In this document: piece by piece, positions 25,260-32,852 of the stretch
How positions within the stretch are numbered: the first letter of the stretch is position 1
Layout of the letters: each line of letters opens with the position of its first letter
Source: Microbacterium sp. Root61
GTDB lineage: Bacteria; Actinomycetota; Actinomycetes; Actinomycetales; Microbacteriaceae
Assembly (NCBI RefSeq): GCF_001427525.1
Contig: NZ_LMGU01000001.1
Span: 2,911,760-2,975,759, forward strand
Direction of reading: 5' to 3'
Length of the DNA: 64,000 nucleotides
Made by a program: the position numbers and the translations under genes
Notes under the pieces: generated by a model
The model's database searches: none
Told to the model about the DNA's origin: nothing
Seen by the model: only the letters and a program-made list of their open reading frames with translations

Positions 25260-25922
25260 TCAGGCGAAGCCGCGCTGATGCGCGAGCACGGCGGCGTGCA
25301 CCCGGTCGCGGGCGTTCAGCTTCTGCAGCACGTTCGACACGTGCGTCTTGACCGTCGCCTCGCCGATGTACAACTCGGCGGCGATCTCGGCGTTGCTGCG
25401 CGCCAGGGCGACCAGGCGCAGCACCTCGGCCTCGCGGTCGGTCAGGGCGTCGCCCTCGGGCCACGCGTCGGCGCACGGCGCGGGCGCGACGTCGGGCGGC
25501 GCCGAGGCGAACCGCTCGATCACCCGGCGCGTCACCTCCGGCGCCAGCAGCCCGTCGCCGGCCGCGACCACGCGCACCGCGGCCACGAGTTCGGCGGCGC
25601 CGGCGTTCTTCAGCAGGAACCCGCTCGCGCCCGCCTCGAGCGCGGCGAACAGGTACTCGTCGCGGTCGAAGGTCGTCACCACGATCACCCCGCAGTCCAC
25701 CGACGGATCGGCAACGATGCGGCGCGTGGCCTCGAGCCCGTCCATGTCAGGCATCTGGACGTCCATGCACACCACGTCCGGATGCAGAGCGGATGCCGCG
25801 TCCACCGCCTCGACGCCGGTGGACGCCTCGCCCACCACGGTGATGTCGCCCGAGGCCTCCAGGATCGTGCGGAATCCGGCGCGCATCACGGCGTGATCGT
25901 CGACCAGGAGGACCCGGATCAC
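25260..25922 (-). CDS. NarL/LuxR-type response regulator
   Basis: A 220-residue two-component regulator. The receiver domain has the acidic pair DDH at 8-9, the phosphorylated Asp54 (VVCMDVQMPDMDG), Thr near 83 (VVTTFDRDEY) and Lys about 106 (FLLKNAG). The C-terminal LuxR HTH is LTDREAEVLRLVALARSNAE. The last four bases of the upstream kinase gene overlap its ATG. Target genes are unknown; nothing beside it is an obvious regulon member. Confidence 0.94.
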   Translation of the reverse strand: MIRVLLVDDHAVMRAGFRTILEASGDITVVGEASTGVEAVDAASALHPDVVCMDVQMPDMDGLEATRRIVADPSVDCGVIVVTTFDRDEYLFAALEAGASGFLLKNAGAAELVAAVRVVAAGDGLLAPEVTRRVIERFASAPPDVAPAPCADAWPEGDALTDREAEVLRLVALARSNAEIAAELYIGEATVKTHVSNVLQKLNARDRVHAAVLAHQRGFA

Positions 25923-27205
25923 GAGGCTCCCGCCGGACTGGACGCGCTCAGCGTCGCCGCGCCGACCGGCACCGTCGCACGCACGCGGAATCCGCCGCGC
26001 TCGCGGGGACCGATCTCCACCGTGCCACCGGAGGCCGCGGCGCGTTCGCGCATGCCGAGCTGGCCGAGGCCGGCGCGGGGTTCGCGCACGGTGCGTCCCG
26101 TGTTGACGACCTCGAGCTCGATGAACGTGTCGGTGTACCGCAGTCGCAGATCGGCTACGGCTCCGCTGCCGCCGTGCCGGCGCGCATTGGTCAGCGCCTC
26201 CTGCGCGATCCGGTACAGGTTGACCTGGGTGACCGGGGGCACGGGGCTCGGCTCGCCCACCAGGGTGAAGGTCGTGGGCAGGCCCGCGGCATCCGAGGCG
26301 GCCGCCAGGCTCGGCAGCGAGTCCAAGCCGATCGTGGAGGCGTCCGCGTCATCCGGTGCGCCGGGCGTGCGCAGCGTGTCGAGCAGGTGGTGCAGTTCGT
26401 CGAGGGCTTCGCGGGCGGATGCCTCGATCCCGGCCAGCAGCTGGCGCGAGACGGCCGGGTCGGTGTCGAGCACTGCCCCCGCGGCGCCGGCCTGGACACC
26501 CATCACCGACACGTGGTGCGCGACGACGTCGTGCAGCTCTCGGGCGATGGTGACGCGGTCCAGCGCGACGGCCTGTGCGGCGGTGACCTCCCGCTCGCGC
26601 TCGAGCTCGGCGGTGCGCTGCTCGAGCGCTTCGTGCTGTCCGGCCGAGATCCAGGCCCGTTCGCCGAAGTAGTAGGCGCCGCCGAAGTACAGGACGTTGA
26701 CCAGCACGCTCAGCAGGGCGCCCGCGATGTACGGGCTGAACGCGCCGGCGATGACGTCGGCATCCTCGGCCTGGGCGAGCGCCTCCCGGTACATCGTGAT
26801 CAGCAGCCACGTGAACATGCCGACGATGATCGCGCCGCGGACGATCGCGGCGCGGCGGCGGTCGGTCGACCAGGCGCCGACGGTGTAGATCGCGATGAAC
26901 ATGGCGATGTTGCCGACGAAGATCTCCGGGATCCGCAGGCTCACCGCCGCGAAGTACGCGGTGCACACGATGACGGCCACGATCGACGGCCAGCGGCGCC
27001 GGACCGCGAGCGGAACCGCCAGCACGACCGCGTACACGAGCGCGAGCTGCATCGACCCCTGCTCGTCGCCGTAGACGCCCGAGATCGAGCTGAGGGTGGC
27101 GCTCAGGATCGCGCCGACCAGCAGGACGGCGGCGAGCACGATGTCGGCGCGCAGCTGCCGCGGGGTCGGCGCCGGGCGCGGCGAGGGTGTCTCGAAGGTG
27201 GCCAC
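25919..27205 (-). CDS. Sensor histidine kinase (HisKA_3 type)
   Basis: Membrane kinase of 428 residues. Five or six hydrophobic helices span residues 20-180 with only short loops, so the signal may be sensed in or near the membrane. The dimerisation/phosphoacceptor motif is IARELHDVVAHHVSVMGVQ, and the ATPase domain has AQEALTNARRHGGSG (N box) and GLGQLGMRERAAASGG (G boxes). The GTG start follows TAGCGT by 6 bases (leaderless). It is coupled to the LuxR-type regulator by ATGA overlap. The stimulus is not apparent. Confidence 0.93.
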   Translation of the reverse strand: MATFETPSPRPAPTPRQLRADIVLAAVLLVGAILSATLSSISGVYGDEQGSMQLALVYAVVLAVPLAVRRRWPSIVAVIVCTAYFAAVSLRIPEIFVGNIAMFIAIYTVGAWSTDRRRAAIVRGAIIVGMFTWLLITMYREALAQAEDADVIAGAFSPYIAGALLSVLVNVLYFGGAYYFGERAWISAGQHEALEQRTAELEREREVTAAQAVALDRVTIARELHDVVAHHVSVMGVQAGAAGAVLDTDPAVSRQLLAGIEASAREALDELHHLLDTLRTPGAPDDADASTIGLDSLPSLAAASDAAGLPTTFTLVGEPSPVPPVTQVNLYRIAQEALTNARRHGGSGAVADLRLRYTDTFIELEVVNTGRTVREPRAGLGQLGMRERAAASGGTVEIGPRERGGFRVRATVPVGAATLSASSPAGAS

Positions 27206-27260
27206 GCCTCCACGCTACGGGGGAGAGCGGGGTGCGGGATCCCTCGCCCGACGGAGTGGT

Positions 27261-27298
27261 TACTTGCTATTGACAAGCATGCTTGTTATTTGCAAGTA
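27261..27298. promoter_or_regulatory. Nested double palindrome upstream of VOC/HxlR pair
   Basis: The inner perfect palindrome ACAAGCATGCTTGT (27273-27286) is flanked at equal distance by TACTTGC (27261-27267) and GCAAGTA (27292-27298), which are themselves complementary. TTGACA at 27270 lies inside. This is a likely operator for the HxlR regulator encoded at 27800, with room for two dimers. The local sequence is much richer in A/T than its surroundings. Confidence 0.75.
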
Positions 27299-27355
27299 TT
27301 TTCTCGTCCGCGAGCATCGTGCCCACCCGAGCGGAGCATCCGAAGGAGCAGTGCC

Positions 27356-27793
27356 ATGACGAGCATCTTCGTCAACATCCCCACGAGCGACCTGGAACGC
27401 GCCAAGGAGTTCTATCTCTCGCTCGGAGCCGACATCAACCCGGCCTTCACCGACGAGAACGCCGCGTGCATCGTGTGGGACGAGAATGTCTACTTCATGG
27501 TGCTCACCACGGAGTACTTCGCGACCTTCACCGACAAGCAGATCATCGACCCCCGGACTCACGCGCAGACGAGCATCGGACTCAGTCGCGACTCGCGCGA
27601 GGACGTCGACTCGATCGTTGCCGCGGGACTGGCCCACGGCGGCAGCGAGCCCCGACCGGCGCAGGACTACGGCTTCATGTACAGCCGTGATCTGGAAGAC
27701 CCGGACGGCAACATCCTCGGATTCCTCTACATGGACCCGGTGGCGGCCGAACAGGGGCCCGGAGCCTACGCGGCGGAGCAGGCGCAGGCCTAG
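27356..27793 (+). CDS. VOC superfamily protein (lactoylglutathione-lyase-like)
   Basis: A 145-residue glyoxalase-fold protein beginning MTSIFVNIPTSDLERAKEFY and ending in RDLEDPDGNILGFLYMD. It belongs to the PhnB/extradiol-dioxygenase-like group. AGGAG lies just before the ATG. The HxlR regulator gene starts 6 bases after its stop, and a double palindrome lies in the leader, so the pair forms a self-regulated unit. Its likely job is detoxifying or binding an electrophile; no substrate is evident. Confidence 0.88.
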   Translation: MTSIFVNIPTSDLERAKEFYLSLGADINPAFTDENAACIVWDENVYFMVLTTEYFATFTDKQIIDPRTHAQTSIGLSRDSREDVDSIVAAGLAHGGSEPRPAQDYGFMYSRDLEDPDGNILGFLYMDPVAAEQGPGAYAAEQAQA

Positions 27794-27799
27794 GCCGTC

Positions 27800-28513
27800 G
27801 TGGCATCGCGCAGCTACGGGCAGTACTGCGGGGTCACCACGGCCGTCGAGCTGGTCGGCGAGCGGTGGGCGATGCTCATCGTTCGCGACCTGCTCGTCGG
27901 GCCGCGGCGGTATACCGACCTCAAGCAGGGACTCCCGAAGATCCCCACCAACATCCTCTCCGCGCGGCTCAAGGAGCTGCAGGCGGGGGGTGTCGTGCGC
28001 CGTGCGCCGCTGTACCGAACGGGCCTCGTGTACGAGCTGACCGAGTACGGTCGCCGCCTCGAGCCCATCGTGCTCGCGCTCGGTCGGTGGGGGTTCGCGC
28101 AGATGGGCGATCCCGGCCCGGACGATGTCGTCACCGCAGACTCGCTGACGATGGCGCTGCGGACGGCATTCCGCCCGGAGGTGGCCGCGACGCTGGCGCC
28201 GTCCGACTACGAGGTGCACGTCGGAGACGTCGCGCTGCGGGTCCAGGTCGAGGGCGCCGCGCTCCGGATCGCGCAGCTCGGGCCGCCCGCTCCTCCCATC
28301 GGGGGCCGGCTTCCGGACGGGGAAGCGGAGCTCGTCTTCGCTGCGGGTCCCGGCATCCGTCGTGTCATCTCCGGGGAGTTGACGCCCGGCGAAGCGATCG
28401 ACCAAGACATCCTGGCCGTGCTGCGCGGGGACGCGACGCTGCTCGAGCCGTTCGCGGCGACGTTCTTCATCGATATCGCGGGGGATCCGGCAGGGGCTGC
28501 TCCCGCGGCGTGA
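27800..28513 (+). CDS. HxlR family regulator with C-terminal SCP2-like domain
   Basis: A 237-residue regulator. The N-terminal winged helix contains VELVGERWAMLIVRDLLVGPRRYTDL cut across its recognition helix, the HxlR hallmark, and ends near residue 100. Residues 120-230 (YEVHVGDVALRVQVEGAALR) look like an SCP2-type lipid-binding domain, which could make it a sensor of hydrophobic molecules. It follows the VOC gene by 6 bases and probably represses the pair through the nested palindrome upstream. Confidence 0.88.
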   Translation: MASRSYGQYCGVTTAVELVGERWAMLIVRDLLVGPRRYTDLKQGLPKIPTNILSARLKELQAGGVVRRAPLYRTGLVYELTEYGRRLEPIVLALGRWGFAQMGDPGPDDVVTADSLTMALRTAFRPEVAATLAPSDYEVHVGDVALRVQVEGAALRIAQLGPPAPPIGGRLPDGEAELVFAAGPGIRRVISGELTPGEAIDQDILAVLRGDATLLEPFAATFFIDIAGDPAGAAPAA

Positions 28514-28539
28514 GGAGGCGCCGTGATAGCGTGCGGCGC

Positions 28540-29106
28540 GTGAGCGAGACGACTTCTGCGGTCGAGGGCCCGCGGCGCCGCGACATCGCGAGTGGCGTGG
28601 TGATGGTCGGCATGGCGATCGCCGTGTGGTGGCCGGCGTTCACCCTCGGAGCATGGGGTCAGCTGTTCTTCGAGCAGATCCTGACCGTCTGGGCGGCCTC
28701 CACGGCCGCGTTCGTCTACGTCCTCACCGAACGACGCCCGGCGGGTGCCCGAATTTGGCGCGCCTTCGTCCTGCTCCTGCCCTCGGCATGGATCCTGCTG
28801 ATGTTCGCACTCAACGACGAGAGCGCGGACCTGTTCGAATTCCTGCTCACGCTCGCGGGCATCGTCGCCGTGCTGATCGGCATCCCGTTCACCTTGTGGG
28901 TGCTCGTGCGGATCGTCTGGCCCGACTTCAGCGCGTCGACGAGCCGCCGGACGAAGGGCCTCATCGTCCTCGTGGTGCTGGGAGTGGCGCTTGTGTCGTT
29001 CGTGCTCGGTCTCAATCAGTCGCGGTTCCTCACGTGCGGCGACTTCGAGATCAGCGGCAACTCGCAGCCGCCCGGGTGTACGCCCGAGCCGGTCGACTCG
29101 CCCTGA
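28540..29106 (+). CDS. Hypothetical membrane protein (four helices)
   Basis: A 188-residue membrane protein of unknown function. Hydrophobic segments are near residues 18-38, 45-62, 75-92 and 105-130, with another before the C-terminus (LIVLVVLGVALVSFVLGL). The C-terminal tail has two cysteines (TCGDFEISGN and GCTPEP), possibly a disulfide outside the membrane. GTG at 28540 follows TAGCGT by 7 bases, so a leaderless start. There is no operon partner. Confidence 0.78.
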   Translation: MSETTSAVEGPRRRDIASGVVMVGMAIAVWWPAFTLGAWGQLFFEQILTVWAASTAAFVYVLTERRPAGARIWRAFVLLLPSAWILLMFALNDESADLFEFLLTLAGIVAVLIGIPFTLWVLVRIVWPDFSASTSRRTKGLIVLVVLGVALVSFVLGLNQSRFLTCGDFEISGNSQPPGCTPEPVDSP

Positions 29107-29139
29107 CCCGCGGCCGCCAGCGGGTCGGAGTCGCCGCTG

Positions 29140-29871
29140 CTAGTGCGAATGCGCGTGTGCCGAGCCAGCCGGCGCGTCGGTGCGCAGCCATTGCGCGACG
29201 GGACGTCCGTCGCGCCGCCACCACGAGCCCTGGCGGTCCTGCGGCCATCCGGCGGGTGAGTCCTCCCACACCTCCTGGCGACCGTAAGGGGTCAGGTCGA
29301 GCAGGTGGAAGACGGGCGCGAACGACTCGGTGCCGCGATCGGTCGTGTCGTACGTCAGGTAGACGTCGTCGCCGTTGCGCAGATACGAGCGCATGATGCC
29401 GCCTTCGGCCAGGGCCGGGACATCCTGGACGAACTCCGTCGAGTACCACGGCATCGTCCAGCCCATGAAGTCGCGGTAGGCGGCGACCTCATCCCAGGGC
29501 CCCTCGCAGAACACGGCGAACGTGATGTCCCGCCCGGCGAGGTAGGCAGGGGATGTCGCGGCGAGGTCTGCGATCGTGAGCGTGCATCCCTCGCACTGCT
29601 GGGCCGTCGGCATCCCGCGATGCCACATGAAGGCGTAGGCCACCAGCAGTGGGCGCCCCTCGAACACATCGGCCAGAGCTGTCGGACCGTCGGCGCCGAC
29701 GAGCGTGACCGGCGGCACCGGGGTCACGGGGAGTCTTCGACGTTCGGCGGAGATCGCGTCGCCCGCACGCGTATGCGCCTTCTCGCGGGCCAGCAGCTCG
29801 TCCCTTCGTCGCCGCCATTCGTCCGCCTCGACGATCTCGGGGAGGGGGAATCGAGATTCTGCATCCGACAT
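29140..29871 (-). CDS. DUF899 family thioredoxin-fold protein
   Basis: A 243-residue cytoplasmic protein of the DUF899 (AhpC/TSA-related) family. LLVAYAFMWHRG is followed by QQCEGCTLTIADL, whose CxxC resembles a redox pair, and RDITFAVFCEGPWDEVAAYR is the next core strand-helix. The end is His-rich (SAHAHSH). Family members are linked to dehalogenation or resistance but the reaction is not established. Its ATG is 4 bases from a perfect palindrome shared with the divergent HxlR regulator, so transcription is probably controlled by that protein. Confidence 0.85.
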   Translation of the reverse strand: MSDAESRFPLPEIVEADEWRRRRDELLAREKAHTRAGDAISAERRRLPVTPVPPVTLVGADGPTALADVFEGRPLLVAYAFMWHRGMPTAQQCEGCTLTIADLAATSPAYLAGRDITFAVFCEGPWDEVAAYRDFMGWTMPWYSTEFVQDVPALAEGGIMRSYLRNGDDVYLTYDTTDRGTESFAPVFHLLDLTPYGRQEVWEDSPAGWPQDRQGSWWRRDGRPVAQWLRTDAPAGSAHAHSH

Positions 29872-29874
29872 GAT

Positions 29875-29891
29875 GCTATGTATAACATAGC
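29875..29891. promoter_or_regulatory. Operator palindrome GCTATGT-ATA-ACATAGC
   Basis: A perfect 7-bp inverted repeat with a 3-base centre, in the 60-base gap between the divergent DUF899 and HxlR genes. Placed directly against the DUF899 start codon, it would block that promoter when bound. The sequence differs from the operator at 27261, so the two HxlR regulators probably have separate specificities. Confidence 0.75.
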
Positions 29892-29931
29892 TTGCACTAG
29901 CTCGTCCATATCATCGGGCAGAATGGGGAAC

Positions 29932-30597
29932 ATGCCGGCCAGACGCACGTACGCAGAGCAGGGGGACGCCTGCGCGACGGCGCACGCCATCGAGCTGCTC
30001 GGCGACCGGTGGACCTATCCGATCGTGCGCGAGCTCATGCTCGCCCCCAAGCGCTTCGGCGAACTCGAGTCGGGGCTGCGCGGCATCACCCCGGCCGTCC
30101 TCACGGCGCGCCTGCGGACGCTCGAGACGACCGGACTCGTCCGGCGCGCGACCATCCCGCCGCCGTCGAACGTCGCGGTGTACGAGTTGACCGACTGGGC
30201 GCGCGAGCTCGAACCGACGCTCGCCGCGCTCGGCCGCTGGGCGCACGGATCCCCGACACGCACGATCGACGGTGCCGGGCTCACGCCCGACGGCGCGGTG
30301 CAGTCGATGACGAGCATGGCCCCCCGGGTCCCGGTCGAGCCCGCGATCGAAATGCAGCTGCATCTCTTCGACGCGCGCCTCGAGCGGCCCGTCGGGTACG
30401 ACTACGCCCTGTCGTGGGATCCAGCGGGGCTGCGGATCATCCGAGGGCGGAACCCGCTCGCGACCACGACGCTGCGCGCGGACTCCTCGGAGTGGGCCAT
30501 GATCCTGCACGCGGCGCAGCCGCTCGCCGGCTCCGGCGTCGAGGTCGAGGGCGACGTCGCGCTCATCGAGCGGATCGTCGCGCTGATCCAGGGGTGA
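29932..30597 (+). CDS. HxlR family regulator with C-terminal SCP2-like domain
   Basis: A 221-residue regulator. Residues 8-105 are the HxlR winged helix (CATAHAIELLGDRWTYPIVR, KRFGELESGLRGITPAVLTA). The rest (EMQLHLFDARLERPVGYDYA) resembles the SCP2-like C-terminal domain of the regulator at 27800. Start: ATG at 29932 with GGGGAA before it; an ATG three codons earlier is possible. Divergent from DUF899, which it probably controls through the palindrome at 29875. Confidence 0.87.
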   Translation: MPARRTYAEQGDACATAHAIELLGDRWTYPIVRELMLAPKRFGELESGLRGITPAVLTARLRTLETTGLVRRATIPPPSNVAVYELTDWARELEPTLAALGRWAHGSPTRTIDGAGLTPDGAVQSMTSMAPRVPVEPAIEMQLHLFDARLERPVGYDYALSWDPAGLRIIRGRNPLATTTLRADSSEWAMILHAAQPLAGSGVEVEGDVALIERIVALIQG

Positions 30598-30606
30598 GGT
30601 CGGCCG

Positions 30607-31452
30607 TCAGCCGAAGATCATCGGACGGTCGTCGTCGTCCTCGGGGCCGGTGAGGTCGAGGTCGACCACGACCGGGACGTGGTCGCTGGGGGCCTTGCCC
30701 TTGCGCTCTTCGCGGTGGATCGCGGCGCCCGTGACGGCCGCGGCGAACGAGTGCGAGCCGAGGATGAAGTCGATGCGGAGGCCCTCGTTGCGGGGGAAGC
30801 GCAGTTGCTTGTAGTCCCAGTACGTGAACCCGGTCGGGATCCGCGGGCGCACGACATCCTGCAGCCCGGCGGCCTCCAGGGCCGCGAACGCCTCGCGCTC
30901 GGGCGGGGAGACGTGGGTCGCGAAGCCCTGCACGATCGTCGGATCGCCGTTGTCGGCATCCGTCGGCGCGATGTTGAAGTCGCCGACCAGGGCGAGTGCC
31001 TCGTCGGGGTTGCGCCCGAGCTCATCCTGCACGTACTGCTGCAGCGCGCTCAGCCACTCGAGCTTGTAGTAGTAGTGCGGGTCGCCGAGCGCGCGGCCGT
31101 TGGGCACGTACAGGCTCCACACACGCACGCCGCCGACGGTCGCGCCGATCGCGCGGGCCTCGAGCGGGGCATCCGGACCCTCGTGGTCCTTCGCGAACCC
31201 GGGCATCCCGGGGAAGGCGGTCTGCACATCCGTGAGTGGCTCACGGCTCGCGATCGCGACGCCGTTCCACTGCGAGAAGCCGTGCGCCTCGACGTGGAAC
31301 CCGGCATCCTCGAACGCCTCGAACGGGAACTGCTCGGCCTTGCACTTGATCTCCTGCATGGCGAGCACGTCGATGTGCTCGCGCACCGCGAAGTCGACGA
31401 TCCGGTCGACGCGGGCGCGGACGGAGTTCACGTTCCAGGTGGCGAGGCGCAT
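30607..31452 (-). CDS. xth: Exodeoxyribonuclease III
   Basis: AP endonuclease/3'-5' exonuclease of base excision repair. The 281-residue protein has all family motifs: MRLATWNVNSVRARVD, MQEIKCK (metal-binding Glu), LYVPNGR, GDFNIAPTDAD, and the final SDHVPVVVDL with the catalytic His. The ATG at 31452 is preceded by TAGGCT with a 7-base gap, so it is leaderless; the long upstream extension is rejected. The acidic tail (GPEDDDDRP) is short. It is divergent from pyrE. Confidence 0.94.
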   Translation of the reverse strand: MRLATWNVNSVRARVDRIVDFAVREHIDVLAMQEIKCKAEQFPFEAFEDAGFHVEAHGFSQWNGVAIASREPLTDVQTAFPGMPGFAKDHEGPDAPLEARAIGATVGGVRVWSLYVPNGRALGDPHYYYKLEWLSALQQYVQDELGRNPDEALALVGDFNIAPTDADNGDPTIVQGFATHVSPPEREAFAALEAAGLQDVVRPRIPTGFTYWDYKQLRFPRNEGLRIDFILGSHSFAAAVTGAAIHREERKGKAPSDHVPVVVDLDLTGPEDDDDRPMIFG

Positions 31453-31532
31453 GGAATCCAGCCTAGGCCGGGCGGCGGACGCCGAACGCGTGCGCGCACG
31501 GCCGAGGACGCGGCATCCGTAGAATCGAAGCC

Positions 31533-32111
31533 ATGACCGCCGCCTCCACACCCGAACTCGAAGCCGACCGTCAGGCGCTCATCGCGCTGATCAAGGAGGA
31601 GGCCGTCTTCCACGGCGACTTCACGCTCTCCAGCGGCAAGAAGGCGACGTACTACGTCGACATGCGCAAGCTGACGCTCGACCACCGTGCGGCGCCCGCG
31701 ATCGGCCGGATCATCCTGGACCTCATCCGCGACGTGCCCGGCATCTCGTCGGTCGGCGGGCTCACGCTCGGCGCCGACCCGATCGCGAACTCGGTCATGC
31801 ACGAGTCCGCACGCACCGATGCCCCGCTCGACGCCTTCGTCGTGCGCAAGGAGCCCAAGGACCACGGCCGCGGTCGGCAGATCGAGGGTGCGGATGTCGC
31901 GGGCAAGCGTGTCATCGTCGTCGAGGACACCTCGACCACCGGCCAGTCCGCGCTCAAGGCCGTCGAGGTGCTGCGCCGCGACGGCGCCGATGTCGTGGCC
32001 GTCGCCGTGATCGTGGACCGCAAGACCGGTGCTCAGGCGGCAGTCGAGGCCGCCGGCCTGCAGTGGCTCGCCGCGATCGACCTGGACGACCTGGGCCTCG
32101 ACGCGCAGTAG
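31533..32111 (+). CDS. pyrE: Orotate phosphoribosyltransferase
   Basis: Fifth step of UMP synthesis: orotate plus PRPP gives OMP. The protein is 192 residues with FTLSSGKKATYYVDMR for orotate and the PRPP-binding loop VIVVEDTSTTGQSALKAVE. ATG at 31533 follows TAGAAT by 7 bases (leaderless). As in many actinobacteria the gene stands apart from the main pyr operon and faces away from exonuclease III. Confidence 0.95.
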   Translation: MTAASTPELEADRQALIALIKEEAVFHGDFTLSSGKKATYYVDMRKLTLDHRAAPAIGRIILDLIRDVPGISSVGGLTLGADPIANSVMHESARTDAPLDAFVVRKEPKDHGRGRQIEGADVAGKRVIVVEDTSTTGQSALKAVEVLRRDGADVVAVAVIVDRKTGAQAAVEAAGLQWLAAIDLDDLGLDAQ

Positions 32112-32125
32112 AGCAGCGCGTCCGC

Positions 32126-32230
32126 TCAGCGGTCCTTGTTGCGGAAGTACTGCACGACGAACGCGATCAGCGTGCCGAGCAGGATGACCCCGGTCACGGC
32201 GAAGAGCAGGTTCTGTTCGACCTCGGTCAT
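32126..32230 (-). CDS. Small single-pass membrane protein (34 aa)
   Basis: MTEVEQNLLFAVTGVILLGT begins this short frame, which continues through one hydrophobic helix and ends in a basic QYFRNKDR. Its ATG overlaps the stop of the upstream YdeI-like gene (ATGA), which argues that it is translated. Acidic start, one helix and basic end give a clear membrane topology. Function unknown. Confidence 0.68.
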   Translation of the reverse strand: MTEVEQNLLFAVTGVILLGTLIAFVVQYFRNKDR

Positions 32231-32799
32231 GGGCGCTTCCCCTCCGCGGCATCCGCCACGATCTTCGCGATGCGGGCGGCCCGGGTCTCGGGCCGCTTGG
32301 CGGTGGCGATCAGTGTCAGTCCGAGCTTCTTGACGGATGCCGGGAACGCATCCCAGTTCGCGCGCGCCGCGGGCGCGGCATCCAGCGCGGCGGTGAACTC
32401 CGGCGGCTCGATCCCGGCCTCGGGCCCGTCCAGCACCGTCCAGGAGCCGTTGGCCTTGGCCACCTCGATCACCCGCAGTCCGGCCGGCATCAGCAGCCCC
32501 TCGGCCTCGAGCCGCGCAAGACGCGCCTTGTTCGTCGCGGCCCAGCCGCTGTTCGGTCGGCGCGGCGCGAACCACAGTCCGCCGAACTCGTCGTCGAAGG
32601 TGCGCACCGGGCCGTCGATCCACCCGAAGCACAGCGCCTGCAGGATGGCGTCCTCATAGTCGACGTGACGGTCGGTGAAGCCCGGCCGGCCGCGCAGCAG
32701 CCAGGCGCCGGAGCTGGTCGCGTGATGGGCGTCGAGCCATGCGCGCCAGGTCGCGGCATCCGGAGCGAAGACCCGCTCGCCGTCGTCCAGTGCGCCCAT
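32227..32799 (-). CDS. YdeI/OmpD-associated (YdeI-like) family protein
   Basis: A 190-residue cytoplasmic protein with the family's N-terminal pattern (WRAWLDAHHATSSGAWLL, EDAILQALCFGWIDGPVR) and the C-terminal helical part ending in AKRPETRAARIAKIVADAA. Members are widespread in soil bacteria; reported links are to envelope stress and peptide sensitivity, but no biochemical activity is established. ATG follows TAGTCT by 8 bases. It is coupled to the 34-residue membrane protein. Confidence 0.87.
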   Translation of the reverse strand: MGALDDGERVFAPDAATWRAWLDAHHATSSGAWLLRGRPGFTDRHVDYEDAILQALCFGWIDGPVRTFDDEFGGLWFAPRRPNSGWAATNKARLARLEAEGLLMPAGLRVIEVAKANGSWTVLDGPEAGIEPPEFTAALDAAPAARANWDAFPASVKKLGLTLIATAKRPETRAARIAKIVADAAEGKRP

Positions 32800-32810
32800 G
32801 ACGAGTCAGA

Positions 32811-32841
32811 CTACCCCGGCGAGAAGGACTCGCCGGGGTAG
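32811..32841 (-). terminator. Stem-loop terminator after the oxygenase gene
   Basis: CTACCCCGGCGA and its exact complement (32811-32822, 32830-32841) enclose a 7-base loop, 12 bases beyond the carotenoid oxygenase stop. There is no U-run. The far arm overlaps the TAGTCT promoter hexamer of the next gene, so termination and the next promoter are packed together. Confidence 0.72.
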
Positions 32842-32852
32842 TGCAACCGGGA

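Noticed and set aside
26174..27355. Long upstream extension of the VOC frame
   Set aside because: It runs antisense through the histidine kinase; ATG at 27356 has AGGAG and begins the VOC fold.
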